NCBI RefSeq assembly: GCF_934294775.1
Contig: NZ_CAKRAH010000008.1
Location: forward strand, 1-64,000
DNA from: an uncultured Dorea sp.
Lineage (GTDB): Bacteria; Bacillota; Clostridia; Lachnospirales; Lachnospiraceae
Reading direction: 5' to 3'
Length of the DNA: 64,000 nucleotides
Shown: piece by piece, positions 34,143 to 41,443 of the stretch
Numbering within the stretch: position 1 is the first letter of the stretch
Layout of the letters: each line of letters starts with the position of its first letter
Position numbers and translations under genes: made by a program
Notes under the pieces: model-generated
Seen by the model: only the letters and a program-made list of their open reading frames with translations
Database searches by the model: none
Told to the model about the DNA's origin: nothing

Positions 34143-34204
34143 AAAGAAAGGGGCTGTTAGTCCTTAAGATGAAAGGCATCGAAAGACAGCAGTCCCTTTC
34201 TTTT
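34143..34204 (+). terminator. Terminator after the MFS gene
   Basis: AAAGAAAGGG (from 34143) with an adjacent CTGT pairs with ACAG and CCCTTTCTTT, ending at 34203, and stops in a short T-tract. The loop is long, about 28 nt. Confidence 0.75.
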
Positions 34205-34265
34205 AACAAAGGATTGTTAAAAAAAAGACATTCATAGAAAACATCGAGAGAATTAGAGGAAAAAT

Positions 34266-34298
34266 GCATATTCCATAGATTTTATCTATGGAATATGC
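34266..34298 (+). promoter_or_regulatory. Perfect palindrome containing LysR-type box 2
   Basis: A 15-bp perfect inverted repeat (34266-34280 with 34284-34298) around a three-base centre. The core ATAGATTTTATCTAT (34275-34289) is a symmetrical T-N11-A site. It is centred about 57 bp before the start predicted from the promoter 34303-34332. Boxes 1 and 3 match it at 13 and 12 of 15 positions. Confidence 0.75.
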
Positions 34299-34302
34299 CA
34301 TG

Positions 34303-34332
34303 TTGTGTCATGAAAAGATATGTCTGTAAAAT
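34303..34332 (+). promoter_or_regulatory. Predicted promoter of the permease gene
   Basis: TTGTGT (34303-34308) and TAAAAT (34327-34332) are 18 bp apart, just downstream of the palindrome. Confidence 0.5.
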
Positions 34333-34366
34333 CTAAAAAGTAAAAGATGAAGGAGGACGCTAAAAT

Positions 34367-35794
34367 ATGAGTCCGAAAAAAGCAAAAAGAGAGAATGAAC
34401 TTCCGTATATTCCTCTGGGACCCTTTCAATGGAGAATTCCGGGAATACACTATCGCGTAGAGTATGTAGAGTTCTTTCAGGGTCTGATTCTTGGTGCGAC
34501 AGCTTTAAGTTCCATTCCGTATCTGACAGATAACCTTGGACTTCCTTATGAACTTGCATGGAGCTGTGTAATTATTGAAGTATTCATGTACATGCTTCAC
34601 GGATGGCTTGGAGATCCGGTTGTTCCGGGATGGATTACTCCGACATTGCCATTTACCCTGGCGTATTTAAATGGGTTTGAAAAAGGACCGGAAAGAATTC
34701 AGGCAATGATAGCATTGCAGCTTCTGGTCGCATTTGTATTTATATTTATGGGAATTACGAAACTGGCAGACAAATTTGTAAATGGAGTCCCGAACTCCAT
34801 CAAAGGTGGTATCCTGATCGCTGCACCGATTACGGTATTACAGGGACAGCTGTCAGATGGCAGTCAGCTTATGACAGCACCGGTAGCAACACTTGCCGGA
34901 ACATTGTTACTTGCATTCTTAAGCTTTTCGCCATTCTGCGAAAAGAACAGAAGCAAATATAAAATACTGGACATTATGGCAAAATACGGTAACTTATTCC
35001 CGTATCTGATTGCGATGGTGGCAGGAGTTGCCATTGGAGAATTGGCAAAACCAGTATTAGAACTTGGAACAGTCATCAGAATTCCTGATTTCAGCAATAT
35101 ATTCCATACAGTAAGTATCTTTGCGGTTGGATTCCCTCCGCTTTCTATGTTCGTCAGTGCACTTCCACTTGCATTGATCTGTTATGTACTTGCGTTTGGA
35201 GATTTTGTTACATCGAAGACACTGGTAGAAGAAGCACAGGAGAGCAGAAGTGATGAATACATCGACTTTAACTCAAGCAGATCAAATCTGATCAGTGGAC
35301 TTAGAAACCTGATCCTTGCAATTTTTGCACCGTTCCCGCCGCTGGCAGGACCGCTATGGGTTGGTATGACAGTATCTGTAGCTATGCGTTACAAAGAAGG
35401 TAAGAAAGCCATGAAGTCACTGATTGGTGGAATGAGTTCTTTCCGTATGGCAACATTTATCAGTGTTATCCTGGTTCCAATCGTATCTTTCATGAAACCG
35501 ATCATGGGAGTCGGATCTGCGATCACGCTGTTATTCCAGGCATATGTATGTGCCCGAATTGGTATGGAATATTGTCAGTCTAATACGGATAAGAGTATTG
35601 CAGGTGTTATGGCTGCAGTACTGGCATTCAAAGGATCTGGCTGGGCACTGGTTGTCGGCTTTGCAATGAACCTGCTACTTTCTAATATGGATTTCCAGAA
35701 GAAAAAACTGGGAGTGCTTACAACAGAGGAGTTAGATCAGGTGGAAGCAAAGAGAGACGAAGAGGCGCAGAGACTTCTTGCTATGAAAAAGTAG
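34367..35794 (+). CDS. Polytopic permease of uncertain family, in the quinate/shikimate locus
   Basis: A 475-residue integral membrane protein with roughly 11-13 hydrophobic segments. Notable stretches are GDPVVPGWITPTLPFTLAYL near residue 83, PNSIKGGILIAAPI near 143, and PLALICYVLAFGDFVTSKTLVE near 265. The layout resembles the UraA/SulP (NCS2-like) transporter fold, but I cannot place it in a named family. It forms its own unit, with a LysR box and promoter in front. It may export protocatechuate or import a hydroaromatic acid; either is inference. RBS is AAGGAGG. Confidence 0.65.
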   Translation: MSPKKAKRENELPYIPLGPFQWRIPGIHYRVEYVEFFQGLILGATALSSIPYLTDNLGLPYELAWSCVIIEVFMYMLHGWLGDPVVPGWITPTLPFTLAYLNGFEKGPERIQAMIALQLLVAFVFIFMGITKLADKFVNGVPNSIKGGILIAAPITVLQGQLSDGSQLMTAPVATLAGTLLLAFLSFSPFCEKNRSKYKILDIMAKYGNLFPYLIAMVAGVAIGELAKPVLELGTVIRIPDFSNIFHTVSIFAVGFPPLSMFVSALPLALICYVLAFGDFVTSKTLVEEAQESRSDEYIDFNSSRSNLISGLRNLILAIFAPFPPLAGPLWVGMTVSVAMRYKEGKKAMKSLIGGMSSFRMATFISVILVPIVSFMKPIMGVGSAITLLFQAYVCARIGMEYCQSNTDKSIAGVMAAVLAFKGSGWALVVGFAMNLLLSNMDFQKKKLGVLTTEELDQVEAKRDEEAQRLLAMKK

Positions 35795-35881
35795 GGATAA
35801 AACAAAGTCTGATTTGGAAAAAGTGTCATGAATATGGCAAAATAATAAAACAGAGAAGCACATATATTATGAACATAAAAT

Positions 35882-35911
35882 GAGGGCCTGTGGGAATATC
35901 CATGGGCCCTC
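35882..35911 (+). terminator. Weak terminator after the permease gene
   Basis: GAGGGCC (35882-35888) pairs with GGCCCTC (35905-35911); the following tract is only partly T-rich. Confidence 0.45.
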
Positions 35912-35922
35912 TCTCTTGCATA
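35911..35922 (-). repeat. Terminator-linked repeat, partial copy R6 (minus orientation)
   Basis: On the minus strand TTATGCAAGAGAG follows the T-rich tail of the aroD-type terminator. This is the TATGCAAGAGA core of the repeat family, with the rest lost or never present. Confidence 0.4.
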
Positions 35923-35930
35923 AAAATAAA

Positions 35931-35984
35931 GAATATACCACTGGCCGTTCTATGTATTCCCAGAAAGAGGCCAGTGGTATATTC
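35931..35984 (-). terminator. Terminator of the aroE-aroD-type unit
   Basis: A 16-bp perfect inverted repeat (35931-35946 with 35969-35984) closes a 22-base loop. On the minus strand the stem is followed by a T-rich tract. Confidence 0.8.
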
Positions 35985-36003
35985 ATATGCTGTATTATAT
36001 GGA

Positions 36004-36765
36004 TTATAATGCGTCGTGTACAATCTGCAATGCCTGATACAGTTTTTCGGATTCGATCTGTCCAGGGGCAGAAGCCTGTGAGCCGGAACCAAATGTAAGA
36101 CAGGAACCAAAAGCTTCACACGCAATACGGCTGATACTTCCAAGTCCGGCCATTGACATCGTAATGATCGGTCTGTCAGCATAATCAGTTGCCATTTCTT
36201 CTGTAGCTGCAAGAAGTGTCAGGACGTCTTTTTTACTCTGCGGCATAACAGCCATCTTTGGAATATCTGCGCCCATGTCCTGCATTTTACGAAGACGGTA
36301 GACCAAGTCGGATTTTGCAGGTGTTTTGTCAAAATCGTGATTAGAAGCAATTACCTTTGCTCCGGATGCGTGAATAGCATCGATCATTTCACGAACAACC
36401 GCATCTCCGGTAAAAATCTCAACATCAATGATATCCGCATTCCCGGTTGCAGCAACAGCCTTATTAAGTTCTGCATACTTTTCTACGGACATAGGATGTA
36501 CACCGCCTTCTTTTTCGGTACGGAAAGTACAAAGAAGTGGAGTATCTCCCATAACGTCACGGAGCTCTTTTACAAGTGCAGTTACTTTATCAATATCTTC
36601 AACGTCTTCAAACCAGTCCATGCGCCACTCCATCAGGTCCATATGCATAGAAAAGTAATTCTTAGTAAGAGAAAGAATCTCTTCTTTTGTCTTTCCGACA
36701 TTCGGAATACAAATAGCAGGGATACCATTGCCCAGCTCTAAATTTCTGACTTTTACAGTATTCAT
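36004..36765 (-). CDS. aroD: Type I 3-dehydroquinate dehydratase
   Basis: Schiff-base enzyme that converts 3-dehydroquinate to 3-dehydroshikimate. The 253 residues are the type I size. Visible catalytic features are EWRMDWFED near residue 46, the His in VIASNHDFDKTP near 142, and the Schiff-base Lys in DIPKMAVMPQSKKD near 168. The C-terminal FGSGSQASAPGQI matches the substrate-binding tail. It sits 12 bp after the aroE-type gene on the minus strand, opposite the permease, with the LysR box at 37751 upstream of the pair. The setting suggests quinate breakdown more than chorismate synthesis. Confidence 0.94.
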   Translation of the reverse strand: MNTVKVRNLELGNGIPAICIPNVGKTKEEILSLTKNYFSMHMDLMEWRMDWFEDVEDIDKVTALVKELRDVMGDTPLLCTFRTEKEGGVHPMSVEKYAELNKAVAATGNADIIDVEIFTGDAVVREMIDAIHASGAKVIASNHDFDKTPAKSDLVYRLRKMQDMGADIPKMAVMPQSKKDVLTLLAATEEMATDYADRPIITMSMAGLGSISRIACEAFGSCLTFGSGSQASAPGQIESEKLYQALQIVHDAL

Positions 36766-36777
36766 AGAGTGTTCTCC

Positions 36778-37665
36778 TTAATCTTCGTATACGTATGAAA
36801 TGCCAAGCTTTTCTTTCATATATTCACTGTCTACGCGCTGTCCGAGAATCAGTTCGATTGCAGCGATAGCCTGGAAAAGCATCATGCCCTGACCGTTCAT
36901 GGTTTTACATCCGGCATGTCTTGCCATTTTAAGCATAGCTGTTTCATGTGGTGCATAGACAACATCTGTAACGATTAAGTCCGGGCGGAAGAATGACGGG
37001 TCCGGAATATAGGTAATTCCTTCCAGCGGTTTCATACCAACACCTGTAGCATTTGTGAACAGGTAAGAAGAATGCATTTCTTCTTTTAACTTCTCCAGAT
37101 CCTCCAGAGGATAGAACGTTGCTTTACAGTTGGTGTTTTCGTTGATTTTTTTAACTGTTTCCAGAGCATTTGCTTTGAATTTATCATCTCTTGCAAAGAT
37201 AGACATTTCAGCAACACCATCTAATGCAGCCTGGATCTCAACAGCTGTAGCAGCTCCGCCTGATCCGACGATGGTTACTTTTTTGCCTGTAGGATCGATG
37301 CCATTGTCTTTTAAGGACTGGACATAACCGATACCGTCAGTGATGTGCCCTACAAGATATCCGTCTTTATTTACAATTGTATTAACTGCTCCACACAGTT
37401 TTGCTGCCGGGGAAACTTCATCCAGATACTGGTGTACGATTGTCTTGTTCGGCATAGATACATTTGCCCCACGGAGTTTTAATGCACGTAATCCTTTGAT
37501 TGCGTCCTCGAGTTCTGGTGCATCTACTTCGAATGCAAGGTTGACGATGTCAACGCCAAGTTTTTCATAAGCGGCATTGTGTGTTGCTGGTGACTGAGAG
37601 TGTCTGATTGGATAAGCCAGAAGACCGATTAATTCGGTGTGTCCGGTAATCTGATGTCTTTCCAT
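36778..37665 (-). CDS. aroE: Shikimate/quinate dehydrogenase (paralogue 2)
   Basis: AroE-family oxidoreductase of 295 residues. The substrate loop is HSQSPATHN near residue 22, catalytic Lys is K74 in MPNKT, and the catalytic Asp is in GHITDGIG near 110. The nucleotide motif IVGSGGAATA is followed by IFARDDKF with acidic residues and no Arg pair, suggesting NAD (YdiB-like). It is first in the minus-strand aroE-aroD unit, with RBS AAGGAG. It could be the only shikimate dehydrogenase of the organism or a catabolic quinate dehydrogenase; the locus favours the latter. Confidence 0.88.
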   Translation of the reverse strand: MERHQITGHTELIGLLAYPIRHSQSPATHNAAYEKLGVDIVNLAFEVDAPELEDAIKGLRALKLRGANVSMPNKTIVHQYLDEVSPAAKLCGAVNTIVNKDGYLVGHITDGIGYVQSLKDNGIDPTGKKVTIVGSGGAATAVEIQAALDGVAEMSIFARDDKFKANALETVKKINENTNCKATFYPLEDLEKLKEEMHSSYLFTNATGVGMKPLEGITYIPDPSFFRPDLIVTDVVYAPHETAMLKMARHAGCKTMNGQGMMLFQAIAAIELILGQRVDSEYMKEKLGISYVYED

Positions 37666-37699
37666 AATAAAAATAATCTCCTTCCATTTGTTTGCCTAT

Positions 37700-37728
37700 A
37701 TTTTAACAAATTATTTGCTTACAATCAA
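37700..37728 (-). promoter_or_regulatory. Predicted promoter of the aroE-aroD-type unit
   Basis: On the minus strand TTGATT (37728-37723) and TAAAAT (37705-37700) are spaced by 17 bp. Confidence 0.65.
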
Positions 37729-37750
37729 ATGCTTAAGAGGTGTTAAAATG

Positions 37751-37765
37751 ATAGATTCTGACTAT
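37751..37765 (-). promoter_or_regulatory. LysR-type box 3
   Basis: Minus strand ATAGTCAGAATCTAT, a T-N11-A site matching 12 of 15 positions of box 2. It is centred about 65 bp before the start predicted from the promoter at 37700-37728, the same geometry as box 1. Confidence 0.65.
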
Positions 37766-37841
37766 TGATAATCGGAACAAGTTCTATAAAGATCATAATT
37801 GACATATATTGAAACAGCATAACGAAGAAGGGGTGAGGCAT

Positions 37842-39314
37842 ATGGACAACGAACAGTTATATAACGATATAAAGGCCAGGACGAACGGAGAAATTTATAT
37901 AGGAGTTGTAGGACCGGTACGGACGGGAAAATCAACATTTATCAAGCGTTTTATGGATGTCATGGTTCTGCCAAGGATGGAGGATGTACATGGAAAAGAC
38001 AGAACCAGAGATGAGCTTCCGCAATCATCTTCCGGTAAAATGATTATGACAACAGAACCCAAATTCGTACCCAAAGATGCAGCAGTCATACGGCTTAATA
38101 AAGATACGGAAGTGAAAGTACGTCTGATCGACTGTGTCGGATATATGGTAAAGGGGGCAGAAGGGCATGAAGAAGGTGGAAAAGAAAGACTGGTAAGGAC
38201 TCCGTGGTTTTCGGAAGAAATCCCATTTACAAAAGCGGCAGTCATAGGAACACAGAAGGTGATTCATGATCATGCGACAATAGGAATTGTTGTAACAACG
38301 GATGGAAGTATCACAGAGATTCCACCGGAGAACTATCTGGAGGCAGAAGAAAGGACGATAAAGGAACTGCAGACGATTCAAAAACCGTTTGTCGTACTGG
38401 TAAATTCCAAAAAGCCATATGGAGAAGAGGCGAAGGAGAAGACGGAGGAACTGGAAAAAAGATATGGTGTCTGTGCGCTTGCGGTTAACTGTGAGCAGTT
38501 AAAAGAAGAGGATATCCATCTGATATTGGAATCTGTCTTGTATGAATTCCCGGTTGCACAGATAGAATTTTATGTGCCAAAATGGGTCGAGATGCTGCCG
38601 GCATCCCACAGGATCAAAAAAGATCTGCTGGAACATATCCGTATGGTACTGGATGAAATGACATTTATAAAAGACGCAGCCGGGAAAATGATGGACAGCG
38701 AAAGCATTTACATAAAAGAAATGCGGATAGAACAGATCTGTATGGACAGTGGCTGCATAAAGATACAGATAGGAATCGAAGAAAAATATTATTATGAGAC
38801 ATTAAGCGAGATGACGGGTACACAGATTAACGGGCAATACGAGCTGATCCGGACGATGCAGCATCTGGCAGAATTAAAAGAAGAATATGAAAATGTGAAA
38901 GAGGCCTTCACTTGCGTGCGGATGAAGGGGTATGGTGTTGTAAGTCCGAAAAAAGAAGAAATCGTACTGGAAGAACCGGAAATTATAAAACAAGGGAACA
39001 AATACGGAGTCAAGATCCATTCGCAGGCGCCATCTATCCATTTAATCCGTGCCAATATAGAGACGGAGATAGCCCCGATAGTAGGTAATGAGCAGCAGGC
39101 GAAGGATCTGATCCGTTATATAGAAGATGAAAAAAAGGAAGAAGGTGGAATCTGGAAGACCAATATATTTGGTAAGACGATAGAAGAACTGGTTATGGAT
39201 GGCATGAAAAATAAAATGGCAGTGATCAATGAAGAGAGCCAGGTGAAATTACAGGATACGATGCAGAAAATAGTGAATGACAGCAATGGAGGTATGGTCT
39301 GCATTATCATATAA
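37842..39314 (+). CDS. spoIVA: Stage IV sporulation protein A SpoIVA
   Basis: ATPase that polymerises on the forespore outer membrane and forms the basement layer of the spore coat. Start set at 37842 (MDNEQLYNDIKARTNGEIYIG), with GGGGTGAGG just upstream; 490 residues. The Walker A motif is GPVRTGKST near residue 24, followed by the SpoIVA-specific KFVPKDAAVIRL, IDCVGYMVKGAEGHEEGGKERLVRTPWF and TDGSITEIPPENY. The C-terminus ends GGMVCIII, fitting the hydrophobic tail that interacts with SpoVM. It is direct evidence of an endospore former. A terminator follows. Confidence 0.97.
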   Translation: MDNEQLYNDIKARTNGEIYIGVVGPVRTGKSTFIKRFMDVMVLPRMEDVHGKDRTRDELPQSSSGKMIMTTEPKFVPKDAAVIRLNKDTEVKVRLIDCVGYMVKGAEGHEEGGKERLVRTPWFSEEIPFTKAAVIGTQKVIHDHATIGIVVTTDGSITEIPPENYLEAEERTIKELQTIQKPFVVLVNSKKPYGEEAKEKTEELEKRYGVCALAVNCEQLKEEDIHLILESVLYEFPVAQIEFYVPKWVEMLPASHRIKKDLLEHIRMVLDEMTFIKDAAGKMMDSESIYIKEMRIEQICMDSGCIKIQIGIEEKYYYETLSEMTGTQINGQYELIRTMQHLAELKEEYENVKEAFTCVRMKGYGVVSPKKEEIVLEEPEIIKQGNKYGVKIHSQAPSIHLIRANIETEIAPIVGNEQQAKDLIRYIEDEKKEEGGIWKTNIFGKTIEELVMDGMKNKMAVINEESQVKLQDTMQKIVNDSNGGMVCIII

Positions 39315-39392
39315 AAAGTTCAAATAATTATAGAAAAGTACTTGAAATACAAAAAGAAATGTGTCTATAATAAATGCAGAAAATGGTAAAGG

Positions 39393-39429
39393 GGCCAGGC
39401 TTTTAGGAGCGTGGTCTCTTTTCTTTTTA
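39393..39429 (+). terminator. Terminator of spoIVA
   Basis: GGCCAGGC (39393-39400) pairs with GCGTGGTC (39409-39416), with one G-U pair and one mismatch, then a T/C-rich tract ending in T5. Repeat R4 starts in this tract. Confidence 0.75.
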
Positions 39430-39494
39430 TGCCAAAGCATGCAAGAGAAGTTGCCAGTGACAGGTTCGCTGTATACCAAAGTATGCAAGAGAAG
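39428..39494 (+). repeat. Terminator-linked repeat, copy R4 (one full unit and the start of a second)
   Basis: Unit 1 starts ATGCCAAAGCATGCAAGAG, with inner helix TGCC/GACA-type and outer arm ending near TTCGCTG. Unit 2 starts ATACCAAAGTATGCAAGAGA at 39473 and fades after GAAG. It lies directly behind the spoIVA terminator. Confidence 0.8.
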
Positions 39495-39560
39495 TTTTAT
39501 GACTTCTTAAAACTTTACAGGAAGCAACAGCTATGCTTTGAAAATCAGGAGGATGATAAA

Positions 39561-40709
39561 ATGAAAGATTACACATTTAAAGTACCACAGGACATTGTAT
39601 TTGGAGTTGGATCACTGAAAAGACTGCCGGAATTACTGGAAAAGAGCGGATCAAAGAAGATGATGGTAGTGTCCGACAGAGGCCTGGAAAAACTTGGAGT
39701 TGTAAAGAAAGTAATGGATATCGTAGAGGCAGAAGGAATTGAGACAGTCAGCTATCTGGATGTGCTTCCAAACCCTACCGTAGACATGGTAGATGCAGCA
39801 ACAAAGGTATATAAAGAATCAGGAGCAACCAGTATCGTGGCTTTAGGAGGAGGAAGCCCGATGGATGTAGCCAAAGCAGTAGGTGTTCTTGCAAGATATG
39901 GCGGATCCATTACGGAATATGAAGGAGCACATCTGGTTCCTGGACCGATTGAACCGATTATCGCAATTCCGACTACGGCAGGAACAGGAAGTGAGGTTAC
40001 GGCATTTTCGGTTATTACAGACACTTCCAGAAATTACAAGTTAACTGTATTCAGCTATGAATTGCTCCCGAAATATGCGTTACTGGATCCAGAGATGATC
40101 ATGTCTGTGCCGCCGATGGTTGCAGCATCCTGTGGTATCGATGCACTGATTCATGCATGGGAAGCTTATACATCACTTGGAGCATCCCCATTTTCTGATG
40201 CAATGGCAGAAAAAGCAATGGAACTGATCGGAGGAAATATCAGACGGTTTGTTGCAAACCGCAAAGATGAAGAAGCTGCATGTGCGATGATGTCTGGAAG
40301 TATGTTTGCCGGAATTGCATTTGCATGGGCAAGACTTGGTAATGTACATGCAATGTCACATCCGGTCAGCGCATTCTTTGGTGTACAGCACGGAGTTGCC
40401 AACTCTATCTTATTGCCGGTTATTGTAGAATATAACGCACTGGCCGATCATGGAAGATATGAAAAGATCTATAATTATATCAGTGAAGATAAAGAGCCTG
40501 TAAAAGATTTCAAACCGGAAATGCTGGTTGAAGAGATCAAGAAACTGAATGCATCGCTTGGAATTCCAAAGACATTGTCTGAAGTAGGTGTTACAGAAGA
40601 TAAGATCCCGCAGATGGCAGCGGACGCAATGAAGAGTGGTAATATTGCAGCAAACCCTAGACAGACCACATTAAAAGACGTCGAGATGTTGTATCATAAA
40701 GCATTGTAA
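39561..40709 (+). CDS. Iron-containing (type III) alcohol dehydrogenase
   Basis: NAD(P)-dependent dehydrogenase of fermentation alcohols or diols, 382 residues. Start set at 39561 with AGGAGG ahead; the longer in-frame extension to 39411 would translate the repeat R4. The nucleotide loop GGGSPMDVAKAVG is near residue 97. Metal residues are Asp in GTGSEVTAFSVITD/DALIHAWEAYTS and the His of NVHAMSHPVSAFFGVQHGVANS near 260-277. The family includes 1,3-propanediol, lactaldehyde and butanol dehydrogenases; the substrate cannot be told. It is alone in its unit. Confidence 0.92.
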   Translation: MKDYTFKVPQDIVFGVGSLKRLPELLEKSGSKKMMVVSDRGLEKLGVVKKVMDIVEAEGIETVSYLDVLPNPTVDMVDAATKVYKESGATSIVALGGGSPMDVAKAVGVLARYGGSITEYEGAHLVPGPIEPIIAIPTTAGTGSEVTAFSVITDTSRNYKLTVFSYELLPKYALLDPEMIMSVPPMVAASCGIDALIHAWEAYTSLGASPFSDAMAEKAMELIGGNIRRFVANRKDEEAACAMMSGSMFAGIAFAWARLGNVHAMSHPVSAFFGVQHGVANSILLPVIVEYNALADHGRYEKIYNYISEDKEPVKDFKPEMLVEEIKKLNASLGIPKTLSEVGVTEDKIPQMAADAMKSGNIAANPRQTTLKDVEMLYHKAL

Positions 40710-40731
40710 GAAACAGGATAGTTTTCATATG

Positions 40732-40887
40732 CACAGAATGTGGCTGCCAGATGCTGGTGCCGCTGTGTGATAAGAATTAGCAAGAGGCCGTGAAGCCCCT
40801 GAAAGCGACAGGCTGATGTGTTAGATTCACCCATTCCGGGATGTAAAGAGTGACACATCAGTCTGCTAACGGGGTTCGCGGCCTCTT
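40732..40887 (+). ncRNA. Strongly folded intergenic element, possible structured RNA
   Basis: Two structures stand in line. The first (40732-40767) pairs CACAG/CTGTG, GGC/GCC and CCAG/CTGG around ATG. The second (40782-40887) has an outer stem AAGAGGCCG/CGGCCTCTT, extended by CCCC/GGGG. Inside are a small hairpin CCTG/CAGG and a long helix CTGATGTGT/ACACATCAG closing a ~20-base loop. No T-tract follows. A good promoter for mogA lies after it (40900-40928), so it is unlikely to be a mogA riboswitch. It fits no RNA family I can recognise. It could also be a palindromic mobile element. Confidence 0.5.
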
Positions 40888-40899
40888 AATGATTCTAAG

Positions 40900-40928
40900 T
40901 TGCAATATCGGAGAAAAAGGGTTAAAAT
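40900..40928 (+). promoter_or_regulatory. Predicted promoter of the mogA-like/MBL/rnhA unit
   Basis: TTGCAA (40900-40905) and TAAAAT (40923-40928) are spaced by 17 bp. Confidence 0.6.
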
Positions 40929-40970
40929 ATAGATTGTATGACTATAGACAAATAATATTGGAGGTACAAT

Positions 40971-41441
40971 ATGAAAGTAGCAATCATTACAGCAAATACA
41001 GATATATACAAAGGCGTAAAAGAAAATGAAAGCGGAGAAGCAGCAAAGCTTGTTGTAGAAGAAGCAGGGCTTGAGGTTGTATTTTTAAGAGCACTTCCAC
41101 TGGACAGAGAAGTGTTGTCAACCGTTATGAAACGTATGGTAGATGAAAAGGCAGCGGATCTGATCCTTACAACAGGAGGTGCCGGATGTAATCCTGGCGA
41201 CTGTACACCGGAAGCAACGATGGATATCGTAGACAGACCGGTTCCTGGAATTCCGGAAGCGATGCGTGCGCATACAATGAAGCTGACAAGACGCAGCATG
41301 TTAAACAGAAGCACTGCAGGAATCAGTGGGGATGTGCTGATTGTAAATCTTCCTGGAAAAGCACAGGCAGTAAAAGAAAGCCTTAGATTCTTATTGCCAG
41401 AGATTGTTCATGCAGTGAATATCATCAAAGGGGAAGCTTAA
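40971..41441 (+). CDS. MogA/MoaB-family molybdopterin-binding protein
   Basis: A 156-residue MoCF-domain protein, the fold that adenylylates or binds molybdopterin. The core motif LILTTGGAGCNPGDCTPEATMDIVDRPVPGIPEAMR (about 64-99) carries the conserved TGG and acidic residues. The closing SGDVLIVNLPGKAQAVKESL near residue 124 is typical. No other molybdenum cofactor genes are nearby, so the role is not certain. RBS is TTGGAGG; it is followed two bases later by the MBL gene. Confidence 0.88.
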   Translation: MKVAIITANTDIYKGVKENESGEAAKLVVEEAGLEVVFLRALPLDREVLSTVMKRMVDEKAADLILTTGGAGCNPGDCTPEATMDIVDRPVPGIPEAMRAHTMKLTRRSMLNRSTAGISGDVLIVNLPGKAQAVKESLRFLLPEIVHAVNIIKGEA

Positions 41442-41443
41442 GA

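Noticed and set aside
35931..35984. Long inverted repeat as an insertion-sequence end
   Set aside because: It has terminator geometry for the minus-strand aroD-type gene, with a T-rich tail and no transposase or target duplication.
39411..39560. N-terminal extension of the alcohol dehydrogenase
   Set aside because: It would translate the terminator tail and repeat R4; the internal ATG at 39561 has a proper RBS and matches the family start.
40782..40887. Molybdenum-cofactor riboswitch upstream of the MogA-like gene
   Set aside because: I could not match the conserved Moco-motif blocks, and a good promoter for the gene lies downstream of the folded element, so it would not be in the leader.
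40929..40945. Fourth LysR box (ATAG...CTAT) near the mogA start
   Set aside because: The half-sites are 2 bp further apart than in the three good boxes, the interior does not match, and the site lies downstream of the predicted -10.
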